Shown here piece by piece: positions 7,564-18,500 of a DNA stretch of 64,000 bases. The position numbers and the translations under genes were made by a program. Positions within the stretch are counted from its first letter, which is position 1; every line of letters starts with the position of its first letter. The DNA is from Pseudomonas japonica (GTDB taxonomy: Bacteria; Pseudomonadota; Gammaproteobacteria; Pseudomonadales; Pseudomonadaceae), in NCBI RefSeq assembly GCF_013522925.1, contig NZ_JAAMQU010000004.1:1-64000 (forward strand), read 5' to 3'. The notes under the pieces are model-generated. The model did not search any database. It was not told the origin of the DNA and saw only the letters and a list, made by a program, of their open reading frames with translations.

Positions 7564-10098
7564 GTGACCACTACCCCAGCAACCTCTTCTTCACGCGCGG
7601 GCGCCGTGCTTTGGCTGACCGGGCTGTCTGGCGCGGGCAAAACCACCCTGGCCGAAGCCGTGGCCGAGCGCCTGGGCGCTGCGGGTTACCCGTGCTATCT
7701 GCTCGATGGCGACTGCCTGCGCACCGGCCTGAATGCCGACCTGGGGTTCAGCCCCGAGGACCGCAGCGAAAACGTGCGGCGTACCGCCGAGGTGGCTGCG
7801 CTGTTCGCCGATGCCGGCCTGCTGTGCATCGTGTCGCTGATATCCCCTTACCGCGCCGACCGCGAGCGCGCCCGCAACGCCACGCCCCGCTTCCATGAGA
7901 TCCACGTGGCCGCCGACCTTGCCACCTGCGAACAGCGAGACACCAAAGGCCTCTATCGCCGCGCCCGCACGGGTGAGCTGCCCGCCTTTACGGGCATCAG
8001 CGCCCCTTACGAAGCGCCGACATCCCCGGAGCTGCGCCTGGACACACACCGTGAAAGCGCCCAGGCGAGCGTGGAGCGCTTATATCGCTACGTGCTCGAG
8101 GCGCTGCCGCTGGGCCGCCCGCAGAGCGCGCCACTGGACATGCGCCACGAGCAGGCGCTGCACCTTTACCGGAACGGGCAGGTGCCTGAGGCCTTGCAGG
8201 CCATGGCACGGCTGATCGAAGAAGCCCCCAACGCGCCGCTGCTGCACAGCAACCTGGCCGAAATGCTGCGCCAGCAGGGCCAGCCCCGCCCGGCCGTGGC
8301 CCATGGCGAACGCGCGGTAGCCCTGGCGCCCGCGTTGGCCTCGGCGCACAGCAACCTGGGCCTGGCCTGGTTCGACCTCAACGAACTGGACCGCGCCGAG
8401 GCCTGTCACCGCACCGCGCTGCAACTGCAGCCGACCATGGTGCCCTCACTGAACAACCTGGCCAGCATCGCCCATGCCCGCGGGCAGCTTGAAGCGGCTA
8501 TCCATGGCTACCGCCAGGCCCTGCTGTGCCGGCCTGATTACCCTGAAGCGCTGTCCAACCTGGGCACCGTACTGATGGAAGCCGAGCGCCTGGACGAAGC
8601 CGTTCAGGCACTGGAACAAGCCACCGAACTGGCGCCTACGTCCGCCGACGCGGTGTGCAACCTTGGCCTGGCACGCCTTCGCCAGGCTCGCCCGGCACAG
8701 GCCCGGCCCCTGCTGGAACATGCCCTGCAATTGCGCCCCACGCACATCAAGGCCTGCGCCGGCCTGGCCCGTTGCCTGGCCGAACTTGACCAGCGCGAGC
8801 AAGCCTTGCAACTGCTACAAGCCGGGCTGGAGCGTACGCCGGACAGCGCCGAAGCCTGGTGCCAACTGGGCACGCTGGCGGCCGAGGCAGGCGAACCGCA
8901 GCGTGCCGAAACCGCGCTACGCCGGGCGCTGGAGTTGCGCCCAGGCTTCCCCGAAGCCTTGGTGGGGCTGGCCAGCCTGGCGCTGGAGCGCGGCCATCAA
9001 CCAGAAGCCGTCACCTTGCTGGAGCAGGCCATCGATCAGGCGCCGGACAACCATGGCGCTCGGTACCACCTGGCCCAGGCGCGAAAGGCCGGGCCAGGGG
9101 ACGACAACCTCGAACACATGGAAACGCTGCTAGCCGGGGCCGCCCAGGCCAGCCCCGGCCGGCGTATTGCCTTGCACTACGGGTTGGGAAAGGGCTATGA
9201 CGAACTGGGCGATTACGCCCGTGCCTTCACCCACTTCGAGCAAGGCGCGCGGCTGAAACGGGCCACGTTCGACTACAGCAGCGAGGCGGACGAGGCCCGC
9301 ATCGAGGCGATCATCCAGCACTTCGACGCGCCACGCCTGCGCTCACTGGAAGGCCAGGGAGACCCGAGCGACTTGCCGATCTTCGTGCTCGGCATGCCAC
9401 GCTCCGGCACCACGCTTACCGAACAGGTATTGGCCAGCCATCCACAGGTGACAGGGGCCGGCGAGCTGCACGACCTCATGCAGTTGCTGCAAGCGCCACT
9501 CCCCGGCCAGCGCCCGCTTCCCTACCCGATGAACCTGGCCCCGGCCAATGCCAGCGACCTGGCCGCGCTGGGCCGCGACTACCTCACCAGGCTGCGCCGC
9601 CACGGGCCACAGGCACGGCGGATCACCGACAAGCTGCCGGCGAACTACATGGGCGCCGGGCTGATACCGGCGATGTTGCCGAACGCGAGAATCATCCACG
9701 TGCGGCGCGACCCGGTGGACACCTGCCTGTCGTGCTTCACCCGGCTGTTCAGCGAACATCAGGAGGCCACCTATGACCTGGCTGAACTGGGGCGACATTA
9801 CCGCCATTACGCCCGGCTGATGGACCACTGGCGAGCCGTGATGCCGGCCGGCAGCCTGCTGGACGTGCGCTACGAGGACCTGGTAGCCGACCTGCCTGGG
9901 CAAACGGCACGCCTGCTGGAGTTCTGCGGCTTGCCTTGGGATGACGCGTGCCTGGCGTTCCACCGCAACGAGCGCAACATTCGCACCGCCAGCGTGACCC
10001 AAGTGCGCCAACCGCTGTACAGCTCATCGGTGGAGCGCTGGCGCAATTACGAGGCCTACCTTGGGCCATTGCTGGAGGCCTTGGGCGACTGCCGCTGA
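7564..10098 (+). CDS. APS kinase-TPR-sulfotransferase fusion protein
   Basis: This protein of about 844 residues joins three modules. Residues 12-190 are a complete CysC-type adenylylsulfate kinase: Walker A GLSGAGKTT, DGDCLR, DLGFSPEDRSENVRR, SPYRADRERAR, and FTGI-PYE near the end. It would phosphorylate APS to PAPS. Residues about 195-490 form some eight TPR repeats with the usual A-x-x-x-LG-A spacing. Residues about 590-844 are a PAPS-dependent sulfotransferase with the 5'-phosphosulfate loop GMPRSGTT (about 609) and the 3'-phosphate motif HVRRDPVDTC (about 711). The protein could therefore make PAPS and transfer its sulfate to a target held by the TPR array. GTG 7564 is preferred because GGAG sits 11 bases upstream; ATG 7528 is the alternative. 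It stands alone between unrelated genes. The acceptor is unknown. Confidence 0.88.
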   Translation: MTTTPATSSSRAGAVLWLTGLSGAGKTTLAEAVAERLGAAGYPCYLLDGDCLRTGLNADLGFSPEDRSENVRRTAEVAALFADAGLLCIVSLISPYRADRERARNATPRFHEIHVAADLATCEQRDTKGLYRRARTGELPAFTGISAPYEAPTSPELRLDTHRESAQASVERLYRYVLEALPLGRPQSAPLDMRHEQALHLYRNGQVPEALQAMARLIEEAPNAPLLHSNLAEMLRQQGQPRPAVAHGERAVALAPALASAHSNLGLAWFDLNELDRAEACHRTALQLQPTMVPSLNNLASIAHARGQLEAAIHGYRQALLCRPDYPEALSNLGTVLMEAERLDEAVQALEQATELAPTSADAVCNLGLARLRQARPAQARPLLEHALQLRPTHIKACAGLARCLAELDQREQALQLLQAGLERTPDSAEAWCQLGTLAAEAGEPQRAETALRRALELRPGFPEALVGLASLALERGHQPEAVTLLEQAIDQAPDNHGARYHLAQARKAGPGDDNLEHMETLLAGAAQASPGRRIALHYGLGKGYDELGDYARAFTHFEQGARLKRATFDYSSEADEARIEAIIQHFDAPRLRSLEGQGDPSDLPIFVLGMPRSGTTLTEQVLASHPQVTGAGELHDLMQLLQAPLPGQRPLPYPMNLAPANASDLAALGRDYLTRLRRHGPQARRITDKLPANYMGAGLIPAMLPNARIIHVRRDPVDTCLSCFTRLFSEHQEATYDLAELGRHYRHYARLMDHWRAVMPAGSLLDVRYEDLVADLPGQTARLLEFCGLPWDDACLAFHRNERNIRTASVTQVRQPLYSSSVERWRNYEAYLGPLLEALGDCR

Positions 10099-10118
10099 AC
10101 ACGCGCCCCAGCCGGCGC

Positions 10119-11048
10119 TCAGCGCCAGTCGTCGAACACCCAGCGGTCGGGCTGGTCGTAGCCGCCGCTGCCACGGTGCATGGTCACACCCAGAATGCGC
10201 ATGGCGAAACCGGCGGCCAGCAGGTGCTGATAGGCGTCCCGGCGGCCGGTGTTCACGCCAAGCATCACGCTGCGCTGGCCGTTGGCGACGGCGAGTGCGT
10301 CACAGGCGGCCAGCAAGCGGTTCATTCGAACCGGCGCCTGATCGCCCCCGCGCACCGCAGCGAATTTCACATAGCACACTCCGTCGCCGGCCTCGCTGTG
10401 GGGGCCAAAGTGGCAGGCCGCAAAGGCTTCGACCTCGCCGTCGGGTGAATGCAACAACAGGTTGGCGCCCAGCTTGAGTTGTTCCACCGCCAGCAGTTCA
10501 CCGCGCACATCCAGGCCTGCGGCGATGCTTTCGGTAAGGCCGGCGCAGGCTTGAAGCACCGCCTCGGTCAATTCAACCGCCGGGGTGGTAGCGCCCGGCG
10601 GCACGGGGGTTACTGCCCGTTCCATCACGGCGGTCAACGCCTGGGGCCAGAAGCCGAAGCCCTGATACAACCCCAGATGGCGCGGGCTGTCCGGGAAGGT
10701 GAACAACCCGGCATGGCTCACGCCCCAGGCGTCCAGTTGCCCGCTTACCGCGGCCATCAACGCCTTGGCCACCTTGCGCTCCCAGAACGCCGGCCGCACC
10801 GCAACGGGCCCCACCACGGCATGGCTGCCCCACCGGGCAACACCTGCCACCCCGGCGAGGGTGCCGCCCAGCCGGATCTTGAACCAGGCCGTATGCGGCG
10901 CGCGCCAGCGGCCCTCCACATAATCCCGGTCGTTCCAGAACTCGCCCGGCGCCGCTACCCCCATGAAGGTGGCAAACGCCTCGCACACCACTTCCCGTGC
11001 CTCGGGGAGGTCGGCTTCAAGCAAAGGCTGGATAAGGAAGTCGGACAT
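10119..11048 (-). CDS. GNAT-family acetyltransferase with two GNAT-like halves
   Basis: This 309-residue cytoplasmic protein starts at ATG 11048 behind GAGG. The N-terminal half has a GNAT core: VGPVAVRPAFWERKVAKALM, which replaces the usual R/Q-x-x-G/A acetyl-CoA loop with a looser one, then LGLYQGFGF typical of the end of the fold. The C-terminal half ends with a second GNAT-like motif, AYQHLLAAGFAMRILGV, suggesting a tandem arrangement in which one half may be non-catalytic. It converges on the sulfotransferase fusion gene with 20 bases between them. The acceptor substrate is unknown. Confidence 0.75.
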   Translation of the reverse strand: MSDFLIQPLLEADLPEAREVVCEAFATFMGVAAPGEFWNDRDYVEGRWRAPHTAWFKIRLGGTLAGVAGVARWGSHAVVGPVAVRPAFWERKVAKALMAAVSGQLDAWGVSHAGLFTFPDSPRHLGLYQGFGFWPQALTAVMERAVTPVPPGATTPAVELTEAVLQACAGLTESIAAGLDVRGELLAVEQLKLGANLLLHSPDGEVEAFAACHFGPHSEAGDGVCYVKFAAVRGGDQAPVRMNRLLAACDALAVANGQRSVMLGVNTGRRDAYQHLLAAGFAMRILGVTMHRGSGGYDQPDRWVFDDWR

Positions 11049-11230
11049 GAAGGCCTCGGTTGGGCAATGAAGCGCGAACGATACCGTGGGAACAAATCCC
11101 CTGCAAAGCCATGGGGCCGAGGCTATAGGGGGACAGGCCATACTGTTTTTGATCGAAATATCCCGACCACCGGCTCGAACCTTTTGGTTTTCCACCGTTC
11201 TATCCTTACACACTCACACGGAGGTGGCAC

Positions 11231-11458
11231 ATGGCCGCACTTCAATCGAACCTCGCAGGCCTGAACTTCGCACTGGACGCGATAACTGCCTGGGAAACGC
11301 ATTGGTCGCTGCGCGACGATCGCCTGACGTGCCGCCATTGCGGTTCCAGCCAGGGCCGCTGGCAGAGCCGGCAACCGTTCCAGCATCGTCGCGGCTGTGA
11401 TGGCGAGTTGTTTGCGGATGAGATGCCGTGGGCTTCTGTGCCGGGCTGGCAGGGTTGA
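11231..11458 (+). CDS. Small Cys-rich hypothetical protein
   Basis: This is a 75-residue cytoplasmic protein of unknown function. It has an excellent ribosome site, GGAGGT at 11220-11225, five bases before its ATG. CRHC near residue 34 plus a later Cys and nearby His (HRRGCDGE) could bind one zinc ion. Tryptophans are unusually frequent for so short a protein. It is divergent from the acetyltransferase gene and followed by the third autotransporter. I do not recognise a family. Confidence 0.65.
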   Translation: MAALQSNLAGLNFALDAITAWETHWSLRDDRLTCRHCGSSQGRWQSRQPFQHRRGCDGELFADEMPWASVPGWQG

Positions 11459-11645
11459 GCTGATACCGCAGTAATTTCCTCGATTCAAAGCGGCATACCG
11501 CTGACGTCAAACGCGCTTCCCACTGAGGGTAAGCGCCGCTTGTCTGTGCCTGCTGTTGGCTGAATGTTTCAGCTTTGACACACCTTCCGCTGCTGACTAT
11601 ACCCAAGTCCTCTCTACAACATCGGCGACGAGCCGGGGGTGGGCC

Positions 11646-14600
11646 ATGGTACGGAATAACCGGAACGGGCAGTGCAGTAGGGGCCTGGGCGACCTTCACA
11701 CACACCACTCTCCTCGAACCCTGGCCTGGGCAATCACCCTGGCGATCGGCGGCCTTGCGGCACAGCCGGCGCTCGCGGCATGCGGCAGCGCCGGCACTAC
11801 CGTGATCGGCGGCGCGGCCAGCGGCCCTTGTGTGCTGGTGGCCGGGAGCATCCTTAAGGTCACCAGCACCGGCACCCTTGGCAGCAACGGTGCCGCCGGG
11901 GCCAGCGGCAACAAGGTCAACGGCAGCCTGCAGATCCTCAACGCCGGCACGATACGTGGCAAACCCGCGATCTCACTTACCAACAGCTCCATCAACGGCG
12001 GCATCACCAACTACACCAGCGGCACCCTGGCAGGCGCGGCCACCAACGGCACGGCGGTGCTGATCGACAGCACACGCCTCAGCGCAGGCATCACCAACAA
12101 CGGCAAGGTCCAGTCCGGGTCGGCGTCCGGCAATGGTATCGACATCGAAGCCAGCATCGTCGGCGGGTTACGCAATCGCGGCCAGATCGGCGCAGCCGTG
12201 TATGGGCTGCTTACCCTGGAAACCACCGTCAACGGGGACGTAAACAACAGCGGCAGCATAAAGGGCGACGTGGTGGGTGTGGCACTGAACAACACCATCG
12301 TGCATGGCAACGTGTTGAACACCGGCACAGTCAGCGGGGGGCAATATGGCCTGGCGCTGACAGGCACCCGGGTGAGCGGCGACGTGCGCAGCACCGGCAC
12401 GCTGCGGGGTAGTTCCGACGCCCTGCGGTTGGTGAACACTACTGTCAGCGGCAACATCCTCACCCAGGGAACCATCACCTCCGAGGGCACCGGGGTGCAA
12501 CTGTCCAGCGGGCGGTTGGCCGGCAACCTGGTAAACGAAGCCGACATCACCGCTGTCGCGGGCATATTGGTGGGCAGCGACGTGCGCGGCAACATCATCA
12601 ACCGGGGCACCATCGTGGCGTCCAGCAGCGCGCTGGCCCTGTACAACGCCACGGTGAAGGGCACAGTGCAGAACACCGGCAGCCTGTCGCTGGAAGGGGG
12701 TACGGTTCAGGCCCCGGATATCCCACAGGCGGTGCTGGGTGTTCATGGCGGTTCAATGATCGGTGGCCTGTACAGCACGGGCAGCGTGACCAGCACCGAC
12801 CGTATTGCGGTACAGATCGACACCGCCACCGTGGGCAGCCGCGGCATCAAGAACGTGGGCGGCACCTGGAGCGGGCGCACCGGGTTGTTCCTGGACAACA
12901 GCCGGGTGGCCGGCAGCGTGATCAATACCGGCACTATCGCGGGCCTGGGCGGCGTGGAAGGCGCCGCAGGGGTGAAGGTTCGCGCCAGCCAGATCGAAGG
13001 CAGCTTCAGCAATGCCGGCACCATCACCGGCACTGCCACCGCAGTGAGCCTGGATAACAGCGGCATCGGCGGCAACCTCAGCAACAGCGGGGACCTGCGC
13101 GGGGTCAACGGCTTGCGCATGGAAGACACCAACGTGGGCGGGAGCCTGCTCAACAGTGGCAACGTCCAGGCCGACGGCACCGGCATCGCCCTCCTGGGCA
13201 GCACCGTGGAAGGCGACATCGACAACAGTGGCGTATCGTTCGGCTGGGACAACGGCTTGCGGCTCAGCGATAGCACTGTTTACGGAGTGCTACGCAACAG
13301 CGGCACGTTGCAGGCGCACACCTACGCGCTGAGTGTGCGGGGCTCATTCATAAAAGGCGGCATCGTCAATTCCGGGCACATTGAAGGCCCGGCGGGCGTG
13401 GTGGTAGGCAACAGCCGTATCGGTAGCTTCGACAACCGCGGGATGATCCAGGGTGGCGACGACGGCGTGCTCACCATCGCCAGCACCCAAATCAGCGGCG
13501 ACCTCAGCAACAGCGGGCAAATCCGCTCCGATCCCACCTCGCCGTTCACCGTGCTGCTGGTGGATACCCAGGTGGGCGGGCGCCTGATCAACAGCGGCAC
13601 CATCGCCGGGCAGGCGGGCATCTATCTGCGCAACAGCGACATCACCGGTGGCATCGATATCAGCGGCCCGGTGCTTGCCGACCCGATCAGCGGGTACGCG
13701 GTGAACATCGACAGCGACTCCAGCGTGCCGCAGCTGCGCATCAACGGGAAAGACACCGCCAGGTTCAGCGGCGCGGTTCGAGCACTGGCCACGCCGGTGC
13801 TGGTGACCTCGGGTAGCACCGTCACCCTGCAGGATGGCAACCGCTTCGAGGTACCTACCTTCGAAAACCGCGGCACCCTGGCCGTAGCGGCACAAGGGCC
13901 GGACCCGGATGATCCCGGCGCACCGGGCCACAGCGCGGTGGCCACGATCCAAGGCAATTATGTGCAAGCCAGCGATGCGACCTTCAGCACCCGGGTGCTC
14001 GACGGCGCGAACTACGGCCATCTGGTAGTGAGCGGCACGGCCACCCTGCCCCACCAAGCGAACGTGTATGTGAACGTGGCCGACGCCTCGCAGCCGTTCA
14101 CTGTAAGCAGCCTGAGCAACGTGATCTCGGCGGGTACTTTCGCCTCCGACGGCACCTATAACGTGACCAGCAACTCCCAGCTGTTCAACTTCACCGGGGT
14201 GAAAGATGCCAACACCCTGGACCTGAACCTGGCCGCCAAAAGCCCTACGGGAGTAAGCGACGCCGTGAAAGGCAATGCCGCCGCTCAGGCCGCCGCTCGC
14301 GTGCTGGACAGCCAGCTGGCCAAGGGCACTGGCAGTGAGCTGTCGAGCTACTTCGTGAGCGCCACTTCCAGCGCCGAGGTGGCACGGGCTGTGAGCCAAA
14401 GCCTGCCACTCACCAATGCCCTGCCCGCCAGCCAGTTCATGCTTGAACAGATCACCGATACCCTGCGCGAGCGCCTGGCCGAATCGCCCATGCTCGGCAC
14501 CAGCTTCGCGCAGCCGCAGGGCGGGGTATGGATCAAACCCTTTGGCGCGCGCATGGCCGACAATCAACGCACTGCCGGCGATGGTTTTGCGGCGAATGTA

Positions 14601-15359
14601 GGCGGCACGCTGTTCGGCGCCGAGGCTGTGCTGTCGCGGGCCACGCGGTTCGGCGTGGCCTTTGCGTATGGCAACAGCGAGGCTACTGATGCAGGCGCCG
14701 GCAGTGGGCGCAACAACCAGCTGGAGCTGTATCAATTCACCGCCTACGGCAGCCACCTGCTCGACGATGTAACCGAGCTGAGCGTGCACATGGGCATGGG
14801 CCATAACCAGAGTGACGGCCGCCGTACCTTGAACTTCGGCGGCAACAACACCCAGGCCAGCGCCAGCGTGGACAGCCAGATCCTCACCAGCGGCGTGGCG
14901 CTGTCGCGGCGCTTGACGCTGACCGAGGCAACAACCGTTACGCCGGCCCTGAGCGCCGACTACACCCGAGTACACGACGACGCTTACCGGGAGAGCGGAG
15001 CTTCCAGCATTGCGCCTTTGCTGTTGGACGTAAAAGCCCGCACCACAGACCAGTTGCTGCTGGGCTTTGATACCCGCGTAAGCCACGACCTGGCGCCTGG
15101 CATTCAGCTCAAGGGCAAGCTAGGCGTCGCTTATGACGTGTTGGACGAGGGCAACGTCGTCACTGCGGCGTTCGCCGGCGCGCCCGGGCAGACATTCCGC
15201 ACGCCAGGCAGTGATCTGGGCCCGTGGGTGCTGCGTGGCGGGCTGGAATTCGCCTCGGTGAGCCGTGGCGGCACCAGCGTGTCGTTTTCCATGGACATGC
15301 AAACTCGCGCCGGGTACACCGAGCAAACCGGGATGATGCGGGTTAGCGTGCCGTTCTGA
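11646..15359 (+). CDS. Large autotransporter, beta-helical passenger
   Basis: This 1237-residue type V secretion protein starts at ATG 11646, chosen because it gives a normal signal peptide (RTLAWAITLAIGGLAAQPALA, cleaved before ACG). An upstream TTG would only add an unlikely N-terminal extension. The passenger (about 30-720) is built from some 30 imperfect repeats containing N-x-G-x-I/L and G-x-I-x-x-S. A stalk region (about 720-930) closely resembles that of the gene at 251-3184 (for example YGHLVVSGTATLP against YGQLVVSGTATLP). The barrel runs from about 957 (GGVWIKPFGAR) to RVSVPF. A surface adhesin role is inferred from the family only. Confidence 0.9.
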   Translation: MVRNNRNGQCSRGLGDLHTHHSPRTLAWAITLAIGGLAAQPALAACGSAGTTVIGGAASGPCVLVAGSILKVTSTGTLGSNGAAGASGNKVNGSLQILNAGTIRGKPAISLTNSSINGGITNYTSGTLAGAATNGTAVLIDSTRLSAGITNNGKVQSGSASGNGIDIEASIVGGLRNRGQIGAAVYGLLTLETTVNGDVNNSGSIKGDVVGVALNNTIVHGNVLNTGTVSGGQYGLALTGTRVSGDVRSTGTLRGSSDALRLVNTTVSGNILTQGTITSEGTGVQLSSGRLAGNLVNEADITAVAGILVGSDVRGNIINRGTIVASSSALALYNATVKGTVQNTGSLSLEGGTVQAPDIPQAVLGVHGGSMIGGLYSTGSVTSTDRIAVQIDTATVGSRGIKNVGGTWSGRTGLFLDNSRVAGSVINTGTIAGLGGVEGAAGVKVRASQIEGSFSNAGTITGTATAVSLDNSGIGGNLSNSGDLRGVNGLRMEDTNVGGSLLNSGNVQADGTGIALLGSTVEGDIDNSGVSFGWDNGLRLSDSTVYGVLRNSGTLQAHTYALSVRGSFIKGGIVNSGHIEGPAGVVVGNSRIGSFDNRGMIQGGDDGVLTIASTQISGDLSNSGQIRSDPTSPFTVLLVDTQVGGRLINSGTIAGQAGIYLRNSDITGGIDISGPVLADPISGYAVNIDSDSSVPQLRINGKDTARFSGAVRALATPVLVTSGSTVTLQDGNRFEVPTFENRGTLAVAAQGPDPDDPGAPGHSAVATIQGNYVQASDATFSTRVLDGANYGHLVVSGTATLPHQANVYVNVADASQPFTVSSLSNVISAGTFASDGTYNVTSNSQLFNFTGVKDANTLDLNLAAKSPTGVSDAVKGNAAAQAAARVLDSQLAKGTGSELSSYFVSATSSAEVARAVSQSLPLTNALPASQFMLEQITDTLRERLAESPMLGTSFAQPQGGVWIKPFGARMADNQRTAGDGFAANVGGTLFGAEAVLSRATRFGVAFAYGNSEATDAGAGSGRNNQLELYQFTAYGSHLLDDVTELSVHMGMGHNQSDGRRTLNFGGNNTQASASVDSQILTSGVALSRRLTLTEATTVTPALSADYTRVHDDAYRESGASSIAPLLLDVKARTTDQLLLGFDTRVSHDLAPGIQLKGKLGVAYDVLDEGNVVTAAFAGAPGQTFRTPGSDLGPWVLRGGLEFASVSRGGTSVSFSMDMQTRAGYTEQTGMMRVSVPF

Positions 15360-15390
15360 GGGTCTTTTATGTGAAGGCCGGTGCCGGTTC

Positions 15391-15423
15391 GGGGGCTTTG
15401 CCGGAAGGCCGCCCCCCTCCTAC
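15391..15423. repeat. REP-like palindrome after the third autotransporter
   Basis: GGGGGC (15391-15396) and GCCCCC (15411-15416) pair around a loop that contains a CCGG core, and CTCCTAC follows. It resembles the element at 189-210 after the partial autotransporter gene, so the two genes may have been duplicated with their downstream DNA. Confidence 0.45.
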
Positions 15424-15523
15424 AGGTCAGCGGCCGGGCCGTTGATTGCGCATGGTGGCGATGCAGGTAAGATGGCCACTATCCGGCGGGCCAGTGGGGC
15501 CCGCTTCCAGGCCAAGGGCAGCC

Positions 15524-18500
15524 ATGGACGCTGTGTATGCAAGCGAAGACGGCCCCGTGCCTGGCTTCGAATCGTTCGATGAACATTGGCTTGCCGGCCT
15601 GCATTGGGCCCCTCTGGATGTCGAGGATGGCATAAGCCGCTGGCGAGTAACCAGCGCCGATGGCCTGCGCCGCTGGCTGCTGGTACGGGCAGACCACCCT
15701 GCCACTGCTGAAGCTCACGCCTGGCTTGATCGTGAATACGCCCTGGCACCGAGCCTGGGCGCCGCTGGGGCATTGCGCCCCCTCGGCCGCCTGACCACCC
15801 GCGAAGGGCCCGCCCTGGTGCTGCAGGACGGTGGCCAGCCGGCCTCCACCGTGGTAGGTGCCTTGCCGCTGGAAGGCTTCCTTACCTTTGCGATCAACGC
15901 CAGCGCTGCCCTTGCCGTCCTCCATGAGCGCGGCATCATCCATAACCACCTGTGCTCGCGCCATTTGATGGTGAGCAGCGAGGGCCGGGTGAGGCTGACC
16001 GGCTTCGGCGCGGCAACAGCAATAGACAACCATGCCAGGGCCCCGGCCGGTGCATGGCCGAGCCGCTACGCCTACCTCGCGCCAGAAGCGCACACCGTTG
16101 GCGCTGCGTCGGTGCGCCCCGAGACAGACCTGTACGCCCTTGGCGTTACCTTCTTCGAGCTGCTCACCGGGCGCTTGCCTTTCGAAGCGAACGATCCACT
16201 GGAATGGCGTCAGCAGCACCTGGCGGTCACCCCGCCCCGGCTGTCCCGGTTTTGCCAGGGAGCCCCCGAACCCCTGGAGCAGTTGATCGCCCGTTTACTC
16301 AGCAAGCAGCCCGAACACCGGCCTGCGTCGGCGCGCCTGCTTGAAGCTCAACTGTGGCGCTTTCATAACGAATGGCGTGAATACGGCACTCTTCACGCCA
16401 ACACCGAAGCACCGCTCCGCCTTCCATTGACGGTGACGCTGGTGGGCCGCGAAGCACCGATGGCGGTATTGAACGAGGCGGTGCAAGCCCTCTACGACGG
16501 GCACGGCGGCGCGGTGTTCATCAGTGGCGAACCGGGCATCGGCAAGACCAGCCTGGTACGTGGCATGCGCCAACGCCTGGGTGCACAAGCGCCGCTGTTT
16601 GCCAACGCGAAATGCGAGCTGGCACGCCACCCTTTGCCCTATGGTGCCCTGTGCGCGGCCCTGGGTGCGCTGTTCACCCGGCTGGCAGGCGCCTCGCCAG
16701 AGCAAGCGCAACCCGTGGCCGAGCGCGTGCGCCTGGCTTTGGGCGATCAGGGCGATACCCTGAGCCGCCTGGTACCGGAGCTGCAATGGCTCACCGGAGT
16801 GCTGCCTGCCGCCAGCGAACCTTCGGTGAGCGAAGCGCGGCGCAACCTTCTGGGGTTGTTCCAGCGGCTACTGGCAGCGTTGGCCACGCCTCAGTCCCCT
16901 GTGGTGGTGTTCCTTGATGACGTGCAGTGGGTGGATCACGAAACCCTGTCGTTCCTTGCCGAGCTCAGCGCCCGGGACTTGCACCACGTTCTGCTGATCG
17001 CCGCCTGTCGCAGCGATGCCTTGGCCACCGATCCTGCTCTGGTCCGTTTGCTGGGGCATTTCCAGGCGCTGGGAGAGCGCTGTCGGGAGATCAGCCTCCT
17101 CCCGCTTGGTGTCGATGACATCGCCACCGTGCTCGACGCTCGGCTGAGCCTGCACAGTACCGAACGCGACTCGCTGGCACACCGGCTGCATCAGCGCGGC
17201 GCTGGCAACCCGCTGTATATCGATCAGGTTATCGCTGTACTGGGCGATCTCGAGCGGCCGGAGGCGGCGATCAACCTTCCTGTGTTCGCCGACGTGGAAG
17301 CACTGTTCACCACCCGCCTGGATGACCTACCCGAGCGCACTCGGGAATTGCTCAGCGTGTTGGCCATGCTTGGCAACCATACGCCGCTGGATGACCTGGC
17401 CGCTGTTACCGCAACCGACCCTGCACCGCTCACCGCCATGCTGCGCCCGGCGATCACTGCCGGGCTTGTGGCAGAGAGCCGTGGCGGGCTGGCGTTCGTG
17501 CATGACTCGATGCTTGAAGCGGTTCGCGCACGCTTGCGCGATGACATCCAGCAGGCCATGCACCTGCAATTTGCGACCATTCTGCTGGGGCGTTTATCGG
17601 CCCAGGCAGACGCGCAGGCGTTGTTCCGCGTTGCCGGCCAGGTGCTGCGCGTCGACCACGCGTTGCTCGGCAATAGCCAGCGGCAGGCATTCGTGGCGGT
17701 GCTGGTCCGCGCCGCGGATACTGCCCGCGCGGCTGCCGCGCCAAAAATTGCCTTGCGCTATCTGGCGCAGGCACAGCGCATGCTCGCCGCCGCCTCCCCC
17801 GGCTTGCGGGCATTGACCCGAGAGGTGGACCTTCTTCAGGTGCAGTGCCTTATTCTCGATGCCGACCATCTGGCGGCGGAGCGGCATATCGCAACGCTGC
17901 TGCAGCACCCACTGGACGCCCTGGAAGGTGCCAGCCTTTACCGGCTCGCCAGCGAGATACGCGCATTGCGAGGTGACTACAGCGGGGCCGTGCAAACGAT
18001 CATCACGGGGCTGGCCAGCCTGGGCGTGAGCATGGCCCTTGATCCGTCCTGCGAGCAGGCCAAACAGGCCTGGGAAGGGCTGCTTCACGATCTCGCCGGT
18101 CGATCGCCGAGTGTGTTTCTCAGCCTGCGCCCGGCGGCTGATCCGCTCGTGGAGGCCCTGATCGAACTGTTGGCCAGCGTGTTGATTCCCGGTTCGTTCA
18201 TCAGCCCCACACTGATGCTGGTCACGGCCTGTCAGATCGCCCGCCTTACCCTCGCCCACGGCCTCACCGCCGCCAGCATTCCCGGCCTTGCGTGGCTGGG
18301 CGTGACCTGTGCCCACCGCTTTGACGCTCATGCGCTAGGGTTCGGCTTCAGTCACTGCGCCGTTACGCTGGCCGAGCAGCCTCGCTACGCCAGCGGGCGG
18401 GTGGCAGCCTTGGTGGCACTGGACCAGGTGAGCGTATGGACCCAGCCTCTGCCCTTCGCACTCGAATGCGCCGAGCAGGCGTACAGGTCGAGCCTGGCGC

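Noticed and set aside
11900..13700. Periodic repeats that could suggest a CRISPR or DNA tandem array
   Set aside because: The periodicity is at the protein level (N-x-G-x-I units), with variable DNA and an intact reading frame.
13344..15086. 580-codon minus-strand open frame inside the third autotransporter
   Set aside because: Same reasoning: an antisense shadow of a high-GC gene, with no recognisable protein features.
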